This document shows positions 7,201 through 14,865 of a stretch of 64,000 nucleotides of DNA, one piece after another. The position numbers and the translations under genes were made by a program. A model generated the notes under the pieces. It was not told the origin of the DNA, ran no database searches, and saw only the letters and a program-made list of their open reading frames with translations. How positions within the stretch are numbered: position 1 is the stretch's first letter; each line of letters opens with the position of its first letter. This DNA is from Streptomyces physcomitrii. GTDB lineage: Bacteria > Actinomycetota > Actinomycetes > Streptomycetales > Streptomycetaceae. The DNA is taken from the NCBI RefSeq assembly GCF_012273655.1, contig NZ_JAAWWP010000009.1, positions 1-64,000 of the forward strand, given 5' to 3'.

Positions 7201-9758
7201 CCAAGGGCGACCTGACGAAGAAGATCGACATCGATGCCCGGGGCGAGATCCTGGAGCTCAAGACCACCATCAACACCATGGTCGACCAGCTCTCCAGCTT
7301 CGCCGAGGAGGTCACCAGGGTGGCCCGCGAGGTGGGTACCGAGGGCCAGCTCGGCGGCCTCGCCCGGGTGCGCGACATCGACGGCACCTGGCGCGACCTG
7401 ACCGAGTCGGTGAACGAGATGGCCGGGAACCTCACCCGGCAGGTGCGCGCCATCGCCGCGGTGGCCACCGCGGTGACCCGCGGCGATCTGAACCTCAAGA
7501 TCGACGTGGACGCCGCCGGGGAGATCCAGGTCCTCCAGGACAACATCAACACCATGATCGCGAACCTGCGCGACACCACCCTGGCCAACAAGGAGCAGGA
7601 CTGGCTCAAGGGCAACCTGGCCCGCATCTCCGGCCTCATGCAGGGCCGCCGCGACCTCGACGACGTCGCCTCGCTGATCATGAGCGAGCTGACCCCGGTG
7701 GTCTCCGCCCAGCACGGCGCCTTCTTCGTGGCGATGCCCACCGACGACGATCCGGGCGCCGTCCAGGAGAACGCGTACGAACTGCGGATGCTCGGCAGCT
7801 ACGGCTACTCCATGGGCTCCATGCCGACCAGCTTCCGCCCCGGCGAGACGCTGATCGGCACGGCCGCCCTGGAGCGCCGCACGATCCTGGTGGAGAACGT
7901 GCCGCCGGGCTATCTGAAGATCGCCTCCGGGCTCGGGGAGGCGCCGCCCGCGCATGTCATCGTGCTGCCGGTGCTCTTCGAGGGGACCGTGCTCGGCGTG
8001 ATCGAGCTGGCCTCCTTCCAGCCGTTCACGCAGATCCAGAAGGACTTCCTCAGCCAGATCGCGGAGATGATCGCGACCAGCGTCAACACCATCTCCGTCA
8101 ACACCAAGACCGAGGTGCTGCTCAAGCAGTCCCAGGAGCTCACCGAGCAGCTCCAGGAGCGCTCGGCCGAGCTGGAGAACCGGCAGAAGGCGCTCCAGGA
8201 CTCCAACGCGGAGCTGGAGGAGAAGGCGGAGCTGCTCGCCCAGCAGAACCGCGACATCGAGGTGAAGAACACCGAGATCGAAGAGGCCCGGCAGGTCCTG
8301 GAGGAGCGCGCCGAACAGCTCGCGGTCTCGATGCGCTACAAGTCCGAGTTCCTCGCCAACATGTCGCACGAGCTGCGCACCCCGCTCAACTCGCTGCTCA
8401 TCCTGGCCAAGCTGCTCGCCGACAACGCTGACAGCAACCTCACCCCCAAGCAGGTCGAGTTCGCCGAGACGATCCACGGCGCGGGCTCCGACCTGCTCCA
8501 GCTGATCAACGACATCCTCGACCTGTCCAAGGTCGAGGCCGGCAAGATGGACGTCTCGCCGACCCGGATCGCCCTCGTCCAGCTCGTCGACTACGTGGAG
8601 GCCACCTTCCGGCCGCTGACCGCGGAGAAGGGCCTCGACTTCTCCGTACGGGTCTCCCCGGAGCTGCCCGCCACCCTGCACACCGACGAGCAGCGCCTGC
8701 TCCAGGTGCTGCGCAACCTGCTGTCCAACGCGGTGAAGTTCACCGACTCCGGCGCGGTGGAGCTGGTCATCCGCACCGCGAGCGCCGATGTGCCGGTGGC
8801 GATCCGGGAGCAGCTCCTGGAGGCCGGTTCGCTCGTCGACGCGGACGCCGATCTGATCGCCTTCTCGGTCACCGACACCGGTATCGGCATCGCGGCCAGC
8901 AAGATGCGGGTGATCTTCGAGGCCTTCAAGCAGGCGGACGGCACCACCAGCCGCAAGTACGGCGGTACCGGGCTCGGGCTGTCCATCAGCCGGGAGATCG
9001 CGCGGCTGCTCGGCGGCGAGATCCACGCGGCGAGCGAGGCGGGCCGCGGCTCCACCTTCACCCTCTATCTGCCGCTGCACCAGAGCGAGCTGCCCCCGCA
9101 GGGCTATCCGCAGCCGTCCCCGGGCACCGAGGGGCCGGAGCGCGGCGGTTCCCCGGAGGAGCGGCCGGAGGTCTCCACCCCGGCCGAGGTGAAGTCGTAC
9201 CAGGAGACGCAGAACGGTCCCGCCGCGCTCTTCCGCAAGCGGCGCAGGGCGGCTCTGACGGAGAGTGAGCAGCCCCTGGCGCTGCCGCCCGCGCCGCCGG
9301 TCCAGGAGGAGGCGCCGCCGCAGCAGCTGGGCGCCGCGGAGGCACCGAAGCCGCGGGCCGGCGGCGCGCGGGGGATCCACTTCGCCGGCGAGAAGGTCCT
9401 CATCGTCGACGACGACATCCGCAATGTCTTCGCGCTGACCTCCGTCCTGGAGCAGCACGGGCTGACCGTGCTGTACGCGGAGAACGGCCGGGAGGGCATC
9501 GAGGTCCTGGAGCAGCACGACGACATCACCGTCGTGCTGATGGACATCATGATGCCGGAGATGGACGGCTATGCGACCACCACCGCGATCCGCAGGATGC
9601 CGCAGTTCGCGGGGCTGCCGATCGTGGCGCTGACCGCGAAGGCGATGAAGGGCGACCGGGAGAAGGCGATCGAGTCGGGCGCCTCCGACTACGTCACCAA
9701 GCCCGTCGACCCCGACCACCTCCTGTCGGTGATGGAGCGCTGGATGCACGAGAGGTGA
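4266..9758 (+). CDS. osaA: OsaA hybrid sensor histidine kinase with HAMP-repeat array
   Basis: 1830 residues, no obvious membrane segment, so probably a cytosolic sensor. Two degenerate HAMP-like segments (about 37-181) precede ten 92-residue repeats (182-1101; each has VTRVAxEVG, LGGQA, WKDLTDSVN and GDLSxK motifs). Then come a GAF domain (about 1125-1280), a coiled coil (about 1285-1365), HisKA with SHELRTPLNSLL (phospho-acceptor His1368), HATPase (about 1470-1605; TGIGI, GTGLGLSI), a proline-rich linker and a C-terminal receiver (about 1705-1828; Asp1760 in LMDIMMPEMDG). This architecture matches OsaA of S. coelicolor, needed for osmoadaptation. Start: GTG at 4266, with GGGAGGG at 4254-4260 five nt upstream; the open frame extends to 3735 but lacks support there. 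Confidence 0.95.
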   Translation: MESGAATRSTGTRAQGGQNPGKPRKSRNGTTAVDAAAMKRLLAALVAMRDGNFRKRLTVSGDGEMAEIAAVFNEVAERNMHLTGELTRVRRMVGREGKLTERLEKGASEGSWAVAIDASNALVDDLVRPVSEVGRVLSAVAEGDLEQRMELRAESDEGAGHPLRGEFLKVGRTVNNLVDQLSTFTDEVTRVASEVGTEGKLGGQARVRGMSGSWKDLTDSVNTMAYRLTAQVRDIALVTTAVAKGDLSRKVTVHVAGEMLELKNTVNTMVDQLSSFSSEVTRVAREVGTEGELGGQAQVSEVAGVWKDLTDSVNLMAGNLTAQVRGIAQVTTAVANGDLSQKVTVSARGEVAQLAETINQMTETLRTFADEVTRVANEVGAEGRLGGQANVPGAAGTWKDLTDSVNTVFRNLTTQVRDIAQVTTAVASGDLSQEVTVDVSGEMLELKNTVNTMVGQLSSFGAEVTRVAREVGVEGILGGQAEVPGAAGTWKDLTDSVNTAFRNLTGQVRNIAQVTTAVANGDLSQKVTVDVSGEMLQLKNTVNTMVDQLSSFADQVTRMARDVGTEGRLGGQARVDGVSGTWKELTDSVNFMGQNLTSQVRQIAQVTTAVASGDLSQKIDVDARGEILELKNTINTMVDQLSAFADQVTRVAREVGTEGRLGGQAQVPGVAGVWRDLTDSVNGMAGNLTAQVRNIAQVATAVARGDLSQKIDVDARGEILELKNTLNTMVDQLSNFAEQVTRVAREVGTEGQLGGQAEVQGVSGTWKDLTQSVNFMANNLTIQVRNIAEVTTAVARGDLSKKITVDAKGEILELVTTVNTMVDQLSNFAEQVTRVAREVGTEGNLGGQARVPGVTGIWKDLSDNVNLMANNLTGQVRNISQVATAVANGDLTKKVTVEASGEVAQLADTVNTMVKTLSSFADQVTRVAREVGTDGILGGQARVPGVSGTWKDLTESVNGMAANLTGQVRNIAMVTTAIAKGDLTKKIDIDARGEILELKTTINTMVDQLSSFAEEVTRVAREVGTEGQLGGLARVRDIDGTWRDLTESVNEMAGNLTRQVRAIAAVATAVTRGDLNLKIDVDAAGEIQVLQDNINTMIANLRDTTLANKEQDWLKGNLARISGLMQGRRDLDDVASLIMSELTPVVSAQHGAFFVAMPTDDDPGAVQENAYELRMLGSYGYSMGSMPTSFRPGETLIGTAALERRTILVENVPPGYLKIASGLGEAPPAHVIVLPVLFEGTVLGVIELASFQPFTQIQKDFLSQIAEMIATSVNTISVNTKTEVLLKQSQELTEQLQERSAELENRQKALQDSNAELEEKAELLAQQNRDIEVKNTEIEEARQVLEERAEQLAVSMRYKSEFLANMSHELRTPLNSLLILAKLLADNADSNLTPKQVEFAETIHGAGSDLLQLINDILDLSKVEAGKMDVSPTRIALVQLVDYVEATFRPLTAEKGLDFSVRVSPELPATLHTDEQRLLQVLRNLLSNAVKFTDSGAVELVIRTASADVPVAIREQLLEAGSLVDADADLIAFSVTDTGIGIAASKMRVIFEAFKQADGTTSRKYGGTGLGLSISREIARLLGGEIHAASEAGRGSTFTLYLPLHQSELPPQGYPQPSPGTEGPERGGSPEERPEVSTPAEVKSYQETQNGPAALFRKRRRAALTESEQPLALPPAPPVQEEAPPQQLGAAEAPKPRAGGARGIHFAGEKVLIVDDDIRNVFALTSVLEQHGLTVLYAENGREGIEVLEQHDDITVVLMDIMMPEMDGYATTTAIRRMPQFAGLPIVALTAKAMKGDREKAIESGASDYVTKPVDPDHLLSVMERWMHER
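4809..7568 (+). repeat. Ten tandem 276-bp units encoding HAMP-type repeats of OsaA
   Basis: Ten consecutive in-frame units of exactly 276 bp (92 codons), with no insertions or deletions between units. Each begins at a serine or arginine codon before TFxxEVTRVA and ends in NTMVDQL or a variant. Internal units are strongly alike at the protein level; units 2 and 8 share a different C-terminal half (GEVAQLA), hinting at two sub-types. Confidence 0.95.
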
Positions 9759-9759
9759 G

Positions 9760-9787
9760 CCGCCGCGGGCCCGCGTGCCCGCGGCGG
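9760..9787 (+). terminator. Hairpin after osaA
   Basis: CCGCCGCGGGC (9760-9770) pairs perfectly with GCCCGCGGCGG (9777-9787) across a 6-nt loop, one base after the osaA stop. No T-tract follows. The rest of the 300-bp osaA-osaB gap holds a GGGTAC at 9962-9967 that could be the -10 of a SigB-type promoter, but I find no well-spaced -35. Confidence 0.6.
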
Positions 9788-10058
9788 GCCGGGCCCCGCG
9801 GCCCCAGATGGTGCCCGGGGCAGCGCGCGGGGTGACCTAGGCCCTAGGGTGAGAGCGACAGGCCGGAGGGACGTACCCCCTGCGCGGGAACTTTCCCTTC
9901 GCCTGCCCCGTTTCCGGGATGTGCACAGTGACATCGCGGTGACAGGGTGTGGCGACGGGCAGGGTACGGCTACCATGACCGGCACAAGGGCGGGCGGCGC
10001 AAGGGAGTCGCCGCCTGGGGCGGCGCCCGGCTCAAGGCCGGGTCGAGGAGGGCGGGCC

Positions 10059-10736
10059 ATGGTGCAGAAGGCCAAGATCCTCCTGGTCGATGACCGGCCG
10101 GAGAATCTGCTGGCGCTGGAGGCGATCCTCTCGGCGCTGGATCAGACGCTGGTACGGGCATCCTCCGGGGAGGAGGCGCTCAAGGCGTTGCTCACGGACG
10201 ACTTCGCGGTCATTCTGCTGGACGTCCAGATGCCGGGCATGGACGGATTCGAGACCGCGGCGCACATCAAGCGCCGGGAGCGGACCCGGGACATCCCGAT
10301 CATCTTCCTCACCGCGATCAACCACGGCCCGCACCACACCTTCCGTGGGTACGCGGCCGGGGCGGTGGACTACATCTCCAAGCCCTTCGACCCGTGGGTG
10401 CTCCGGGCGAAGGTCTCCGTCTTCGTCGAGCTGTACATGAAGAACTGCCAACTGCGGGAGCAGGCGGCGCTGCTGAGGCTGCAGATCGAGGGCGACGGCA
10501 AGGCGGAGGTCGCCAAGGAGCCCGCCGGGCTGCTCGCCGAACTCTCCGCGCGGCTCGCCGCGGTCGAGGAGCAGGCGGAGGCGCTCTCCAAGCAGCTCGA
10601 CGAGGAGTCCGCGGACACCGCGGCCGTCGCCACCGCGGCACACCTGGAGCGCAAACTCACCGGTCTGCGCAGGGCACTTGACGCCCTGGAGCCGGGAGCG
10701 GGCTCGGACGCGCCGCCGCTGCCCTCGCAGAACTGA
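10059..10736 (+). CDS. osaB: OsaB response regulator
   Basis: 225 residues. An N-terminal CheY-like receiver (residues 6-125) has the acidic pair DD at 11-12, phospho-acceptor Asp55 in ILLDVQMPG, and a lysine in the conserved SKPF. The C-terminal ~95 residues are Ala/Glu-rich heptad-like sequence predicted to form a coiled coil, with no DNA-binding domain visible. In S. coelicolor OsaB is the partner of OsaA in osmotic adaptation; phosphotransfer from OsaA is inferred. Start: ATG at 10059 preceded by GGAGG at the right distance; the open frame reaches back to 9849 but that part is not receiver-like. An intrinsic hairpin separates it from osaA, so it probably also has its own promoter. Confidence 0.92.
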   Translation: MVQKAKILLVDDRPENLLALEAILSALDQTLVRASSGEEALKALLTDDFAVILLDVQMPGMDGFETAAHIKRRERTRDIPIIFLTAINHGPHHTFRGYAAGAVDYISKPFDPWVLRAKVSVFVELYMKNCQLREQAALLRLQIEGDGKAEVAKEPAGLLAELSARLAAVEEQAEALSKQLDEESADTAAVATAAHLERKLTGLRRALDALEPGAGSDAPPLPSQN

Positions 10737-10746
10737 CCGCGGGGCC

Positions 10747-10820
10747 ACTCGGCGGGGTGGCGGAACTGCCGGTGCGGGACGGGCCCGTTGAGGAAGCGTC
10801 AGTTCCGCGTGTCGCCGAGT
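10747..10820 (+). terminator. Two-part inverted repeat after osaB
   Basis: ACTCGGCG (10747-10754) pairs with CGCCGAGT (10813-10820), and GCGGAACTG (10760-10768) with CAGTTCCGC (10800-10808), giving a long interrupted stem in the osaB-ftsK gap. Confidence 0.55.
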
Positions 10821-10874
10821 ACGACACGAACGGGTGAACCAGCGGGCGCACGTGTCCGAGGCCTCCGGCACCGG

Positions 10875-10880
10875 TAACCT
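10875..10880 (+). promoter_or_regulatory. -10 element for leaderless ftsK transcript
   Basis: TAACCT ends 7 nt before the ATG at 10888, the spacing expected when transcription begins at the start codon. No Shine-Dalgarno is visible, which agrees. Confidence 0.4.
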
Positions 10881-10887
10881 CACCACC

Positions 10888-13689
10888 ATGGCCTCACGTA
10901 CGTCCGGCAAGGGTTCCCAGGGCACGGCGGGCACCGGCCGTACCGCGGGTGCCGCCAAGAAGGCGCCCGCGAAGAAGGCACCCGCGAAGAGGGCGGCGGC
11001 GAAACCCGCCGCCAAGAAGGCTGCCGCGAAGCGGCCACCGGCCAAGAAGGCGGCGCTCAAGAAGCCGCCGCCCAAGCCGGCGCCCAGTCCGACCAGCGGA
11101 GTGCTCCGCCTGGTGCGCGCCGTCTGGCTCGGTACGGCCCACACCGTCGGCGCGGGCTTCCGCGGCGTGGGCCGGGGGGCCCGGGGCCTCGACCCCGCCC
11201 ACCGCAAGGACGGCAGCGCGCTGCTGCTGCTCGGGCTCGCGCTGATCGTGGCCGCCGGCACCTGGTCCAACCTCAAGGGCCCGGTCGGCGACCTCGTCGA
11301 GATGCTGGTCACCGGCGCCTTCGGCCGGCTCGACCTGCTGGTGCCGATACTCCTCGTCATCGTCGCGATCCGCCTGATGCGGCACCCCGAGCGGCCCGAG
11401 GCCAACGGCCGGATCGTCATCGGCCTGTCCGCGCTCGTCGTCGGCGTCCTCGGCCAGGTCCACATCGCCTGCGGCTCGCCCCGGCGGGACGAGGGCACCC
11501 AGGCCATCCAGGACGCGGGCGGCCTGATCGGCTGGGGAGCCGCCGCGCCCCTGCTCTTCACGGTCGGCGAGATGCTCGCGGTGGCCCTGCTGCTCCTGCT
11601 CACCGTCTTCGGCGTCCTCGTCGTCACCGCCACCCCCGTCAACGCGATCCCGCGGCGGCTGCGCGTGCTCGGCGTCAAGCTGGGCATCCTGGAGGGCCGC
11701 GAGGGCGAGAACGGCCCGCACGGCTCCGGCTACGACTACGACGCCGATCCCGAGGACGAGGACGCCTACGACGAGAGCTGGCGCGAGGAGGCCAGGCGCC
11801 CCCGCCGCGGCAGCCGCGCCCCGCAGCAGGCCGGTGACCCCGAGCAGGCCGAGCAGGACGCGCTCGCCAAGCGGCGCAAGCCCCGCCGCTCCTCCGTACA
11901 GCCCGCCATGGACGGTTCCATGGACCCGGTCGACGTCGCCGCCGCGGCGGCCGCCGCCCTGGACGGGGCGGTGCTGCACGGCATGCCGCCCTCGCCGGTG
12001 GTCGCCGGACTCACCCAGGGCGTCACCGTCGAACGCGACCCCGAGCCCTCGCCCTCCGTGCCGCCCGCCCGCGCCGACGAGGCGCCGCCCGCGGGCAGGC
12101 CCGGCGCGGTGGCGGGCAGGCAGGGCGCGCTGCCGGTGCAGGACCTGACCAAGGCCGCGCCCGAGCAGCCCCGGGAACTGCCGCCGCGCGCCGAGCAGTT
12201 GCAGCTCTCCGGCGACATCACCTACGCGCTGCCCTCGCTCGACCTGCTGACCCGGGGCGGCCCCGGCAAGGCCCGCAGCGCCGCCAACGACGCCATAGTG
12301 GCCTCGCTCAGCAATGTCTTCAGCGAGTTCAAGGTCGACGCGGCCGTCACCGGCTTCACCCGCGGCCCGACGGTCACCCGCTACGAGGTCGAGCTCGGCC
12401 CCGCGGTGAAGGTCGAGCGGATCACCGCGCTCACCAAGAACATCGCCTACGCCGTCGCCAGCCCCGACGTCCGCATCATCAGCCCCATCCCGGGCAAGTC
12501 CGCCGTCGGCATCGAGATCCCCAACACCGACCGCGAGATGGTCAACGTCGGCGACGTGCTGCGCCTCGCGGACGCGGCGGAGGACGACCACCCGATGCTC
12601 GTCGCGCTCGGCAAGGACGTCGAGGGCGGCTATGTGATGGCCAATATGGCGAAGATGCCGCACATCCTCGTCGCCGGCGCCACCGGCTCCGGAAAGTCCT
12701 CCTGCATCAACTGCCTGATCACCTCGATCATGGTGCGGGCCACCCCCGAGGACGTCCGGATGGTCCTCGTCGACCCCAAGCGCGTCGAACTCACCGCCTA
12801 CGAGGGCATCCCGCACCTGATCACACCGATCATCACCAACCCCAAGCGGGCCGCCGAGGCCCTCCAGTGGGTCGTGCGCGAGATGGACCTGCGCTACGAC
12901 GACCTCGCCGCCTACGGCTACCGGCACATCGACGACTTCAACGCGGCCGTGCGCAGCGGCAAGGTCAAGCCGCCCGAGGGCAGCGAGCGCGAGCTGCAGC
13001 CCTATCCGTACCTCCTGGTCATCGTCGACGAGCTGGCCGACCTGATGATGGTGGCGCCGCGCGACGTGGAGGACGCGATCGTGCGGATCACCCAGCTCGC
13101 GCGCGCGGCCGGCATCCACCTGGTGCTCGCCACCCAGCGGCCCTCGGTGGACGTGGTCACCGGCCTGATCAAGGCGAACGTGCCCTCCCGGCTCGCCTTC
13201 GCCACCTCCTCGCTCGCCGACAGCCGGGTCATCCTCGACCAGCCGGGCGCCGAGAAGCTCATCGGCAAGGGCGACGGGCTCTTCCTGCCGATGGGCGCGA
13301 ACAAGCCCACCCGGATGCAGGGCGCCTTCGTCACCGAGGAGGAGATCGCCCAGGTCGTCCAGCACTGCAAGGACCAGATGACGCCCGACTTCCGGGACGA
13401 CGTCACGGTGGGCACCAAGCAGAAGAAGGAGATCGACGAGGACATCGGCGACGACCTGGACCTGCTGTGCCAGGCGGCCGAACTCGTCGTCTCCACCCAG
13501 TTCGGCTCGACCTCGATGCTCCAGCGCAAGCTGCGCGTAGGCTTCGCCAAGGCCGGGCGGCTCATGGACTTGATGGAATCGCGCAATATCGTCGGACCGA
13601 GTGAAGGTTCGAAGGCTCGTGACGTTCTTGTGAAGCCTGACGATCTCGACGGTGTGCTCTCCGTGATCCGGGGGGAGGCTCAACCCTGA
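10888..13689 (+). CDS. ftsK: FtsK/SpoIIIE DNA translocase
   Basis: 933 residues. An Ala/Lys/Pro-rich basic N-terminus with repeated PAKKAPAKK-like motifs (1-75) is followed by about four membrane helices (about 105-265), a variable acidic/proline linker (270-430), and the RecA-like motor: Walker A GATGSGKSS (Lys603), Walker B LLVIVDELAD (Asp714-Glu715), and the TQRPSVDVVTG segment. The C-terminal gamma winged helix (about 860-930; STSMLQRKLRVGFAKAGRLMDLME) would read KOPS-like polar sequences. It anchors at septa and pumps chromosomes, in Streptomyces mainly during sporulation septation. Start: ATG at 10888 with a TAACCT -10 seven nt upstream; GTG at 10834 would add 18 residues without support. 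Confidence 0.95.
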   Translation: MASRTSGKGSQGTAGTGRTAGAAKKAPAKKAPAKRAAAKPAAKKAAAKRPPAKKAALKKPPPKPAPSPTSGVLRLVRAVWLGTAHTVGAGFRGVGRGARGLDPAHRKDGSALLLLGLALIVAAGTWSNLKGPVGDLVEMLVTGAFGRLDLLVPILLVIVAIRLMRHPERPEANGRIVIGLSALVVGVLGQVHIACGSPRRDEGTQAIQDAGGLIGWGAAAPLLFTVGEMLAVALLLLLTVFGVLVVTATPVNAIPRRLRVLGVKLGILEGREGENGPHGSGYDYDADPEDEDAYDESWREEARRPRRGSRAPQQAGDPEQAEQDALAKRRKPRRSSVQPAMDGSMDPVDVAAAAAAALDGAVLHGMPPSPVVAGLTQGVTVERDPEPSPSVPPARADEAPPAGRPGAVAGRQGALPVQDLTKAAPEQPRELPPRAEQLQLSGDITYALPSLDLLTRGGPGKARSAANDAIVASLSNVFSEFKVDAAVTGFTRGPTVTRYEVELGPAVKVERITALTKNIAYAVASPDVRIISPIPGKSAVGIEIPNTDREMVNVGDVLRLADAAEDDHPMLVALGKDVEGGYVMANMAKMPHILVAGATGSGKSSCINCLITSIMVRATPEDVRMVLVDPKRVELTAYEGIPHLITPIITNPKRAAEALQWVVREMDLRYDDLAAYGYRHIDDFNAAVRSGKVKPPEGSERELQPYPYLLVIVDELADLMMVAPRDVEDAIVRITQLARAAGIHLVLATQRPSVDVVTGLIKANVPSRLAFATSSLADSRVILDQPGAEKLIGKGDGLFLPMGANKPTRMQGAFVTEEEIAQVVQHCKDQMTPDFRDDVTVGTKQKKEIDEDIGDDLDLLCQAAELVVSTQFGSTSMLQRKLRVGFAKAGRLMDLMESRNIVGPSEGSKARDVLVKPDDLDGVLSVIRGEAQP

Positions 13690-13807
13690 GGATCCGGTGC
13701 ACTCGCACGGACGGACGGCGCTCGGACCGCCGATCGAGTCCTTTCCGTAAGCGATGAGTGGGCAACCGTTTCCCTTCGGCGTACGTCAAGTTGAGGGAGG
13801 GGACAGA

Positions 13808-13822
13808 ATGGTGTCCCACCAT
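13808..13822. repeat. Short inverted repeat upstream of the RodZ-like gene
   Basis: ATGGTG-TCC-CACCAT, perfect 6-bp arms around 3 nt. It lies upstream of the -35 of the next gene and may be an operator; there is no further support. Confidence 0.25.
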
Positions 13823-13868
13823 GGGAGACAGCGGCCATTCAGATGGCGTAAGAAGTCCCGACGCCCGG

Positions 13869-13899
13869 TTGCCCCACTCTTTCGCACCCCCCCTAGACT
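13869..13899 (+). promoter_or_regulatory. Promoter of the RodZ-like gene
   Basis: TTGCCC (13869-13874), a 19-nt spacer, then TAGACT (13894-13899). Transcription would start near 13906, after the first in-frame start at 13754, which supports translation from 13940. Confidence 0.45.
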
Positions 13900-13939
13900 G
13901 AACCTCCAGCAGGTGGCTACACGCTCGAAAGGCGCCCCC

Positions 13940-14779
13940 GTGTCCATCGGCAACTCCCCCGAAGAAGACAGCCAGTCGGACATCCCGTCGGTACCCGACG
14001 GCCCGTCGGTCGGTGAGTCGCTCAGGCAGGCCCGCATCGAAGCCGGTCTCAGCGTCGAAGAAATCAGCGCGGCCACCAGGGTCCGCGCGCCGATCGTCCA
14101 GGGCATCGAACAGGACGACTACTCCCGCTGCGGCGGCGATGTGTACGCCCGCGGGCACATCCGCACGCTCGCCCGCGCCGCGCACCTCGACCCCGACCCC
14201 CTCATCGAGCGGTACGACGCCGAGCACGGCGGCCGTCCCGCCCCGACCCCGGCCACCCCGCTGTTCGAGGCGGAACGTATCCGCCGTGCGGAGCCCCGCC
14301 GCCCCAACTGGACCGCCGCCATGGTCGCCGCGATCGTCGTGGTGATCGGCTTCGTCGGCTTCACCCTGGTGAACGGCGACGACAAGGGCTCCGGGAACCA
14401 CGAGGCGGCCGAAGGCTCCACCCCGCAGACCAGCAAGCCGGGTACCAAGCCCGGCCACTCCAAGGACACCGAAGCCAAGCCCGACCCCTCGGAGAGCGCC
14501 ATCGCGGCGGCTCCCCGCGACAAGGTCACCGTCCTGGTGGACGCGGCCGAGGGCCGCAGCTGGATCTCCGCCAAGGACCACAACGGCCGCATCCTCTTCG
14601 ACGGACTCCTCGAAAAGGGCCAGAAGAAGACCTTCCAGGACAAGCAGAAGATCGACCTGATCCTCGGCGACGCCGGTGCCATACAGCTCATGGTGAACGG
14701 CAAGCAGATCGAGGACGAGTTCCGTCCCGGGCAGGTCGAGCGGCTCTCGTACACCAAGGGCGACCCCGAGGCCGGATGA
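13940..14779 (+). CDS. RodZ-like membrane protein with helix-turn-helix domain
   Basis: 279 residues. A Cro/C1-type HTH of the HTH_25 kind (about 25-95; LRQARIEAGLSVEEISAATRVRAPIVQGIE) is followed by a Pro-rich segment, one membrane helix (about 117-139, IVVVIGFVGFTLV), a low-complexity external linker and a C-terminal beta domain like DUF4115 (about 190-275). This is the RodZ layout: cytoplasmic HTH, single TM, external domain. RodZ links MreB to the envelope; whether this one binds MreB is inference. It lies between ftsK and rimO, suggesting a role in envelope growth or division. Start: GTG at 13940 with GAAAGG 7 nt upstream and a promoter at 13869-13899. Confidence 0.85.
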   Translation: MSIGNSPEEDSQSDIPSVPDGPSVGESLRQARIEAGLSVEEISAATRVRAPIVQGIEQDDYSRCGGDVYARGHIRTLARAAHLDPDPLIERYDAEHGGRPAPTPATPLFEAERIRRAEPRRPNWTAAMVAAIVVVIGFVGFTLVNGDDKGSGNHEAAEGSTPQTSKPGTKPGHSKDTEAKPDPSESAIAAAPRDKVTVLVDAAEGRSWISAKDHNGRILFDGLLEKGQKKTFQDKQKIDLILGDAGAIQLMVNGKQIEDEFRPGQVERLSYTKGDPEAG

Positions 14780-14853
14780 GTCCGGGGCGGGGGCGCGATG
14801 ATCTTGCGGCGGCGATCGTGGCAGGGGCTGTCGGCCGGACGTGGATGTCCGCG

Positions 14854-14859
14854 TAGGCT
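14854..14859 (+). promoter_or_regulatory. -10 element for leaderless rimO transcript
   Basis: TAGGCT ends 6 nt before the rimO ATG, and no ribosome site is present. Confidence 0.5.
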
Positions 14860-14865
14860 TGCCCC

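Noticed and set aside
4191..9749. 1852-codon open frame antisense to osaA
   Set aside because: Shadow frame of a GC-rich gene with repeated units; it has no recognisable domains and its repeats mirror the HAMP array.
9962..9967. SigB-type promoter for osaB
   Set aside because: GGGTAC fits a -10, but no GNNTN sits 14-16 nt upstream, so I did not list it as a feature.
10894..13683. 929-codon open frame antisense to ftsK
   Set aside because: It is the antisense reading of an intact FtsK motor; no domain is visible.
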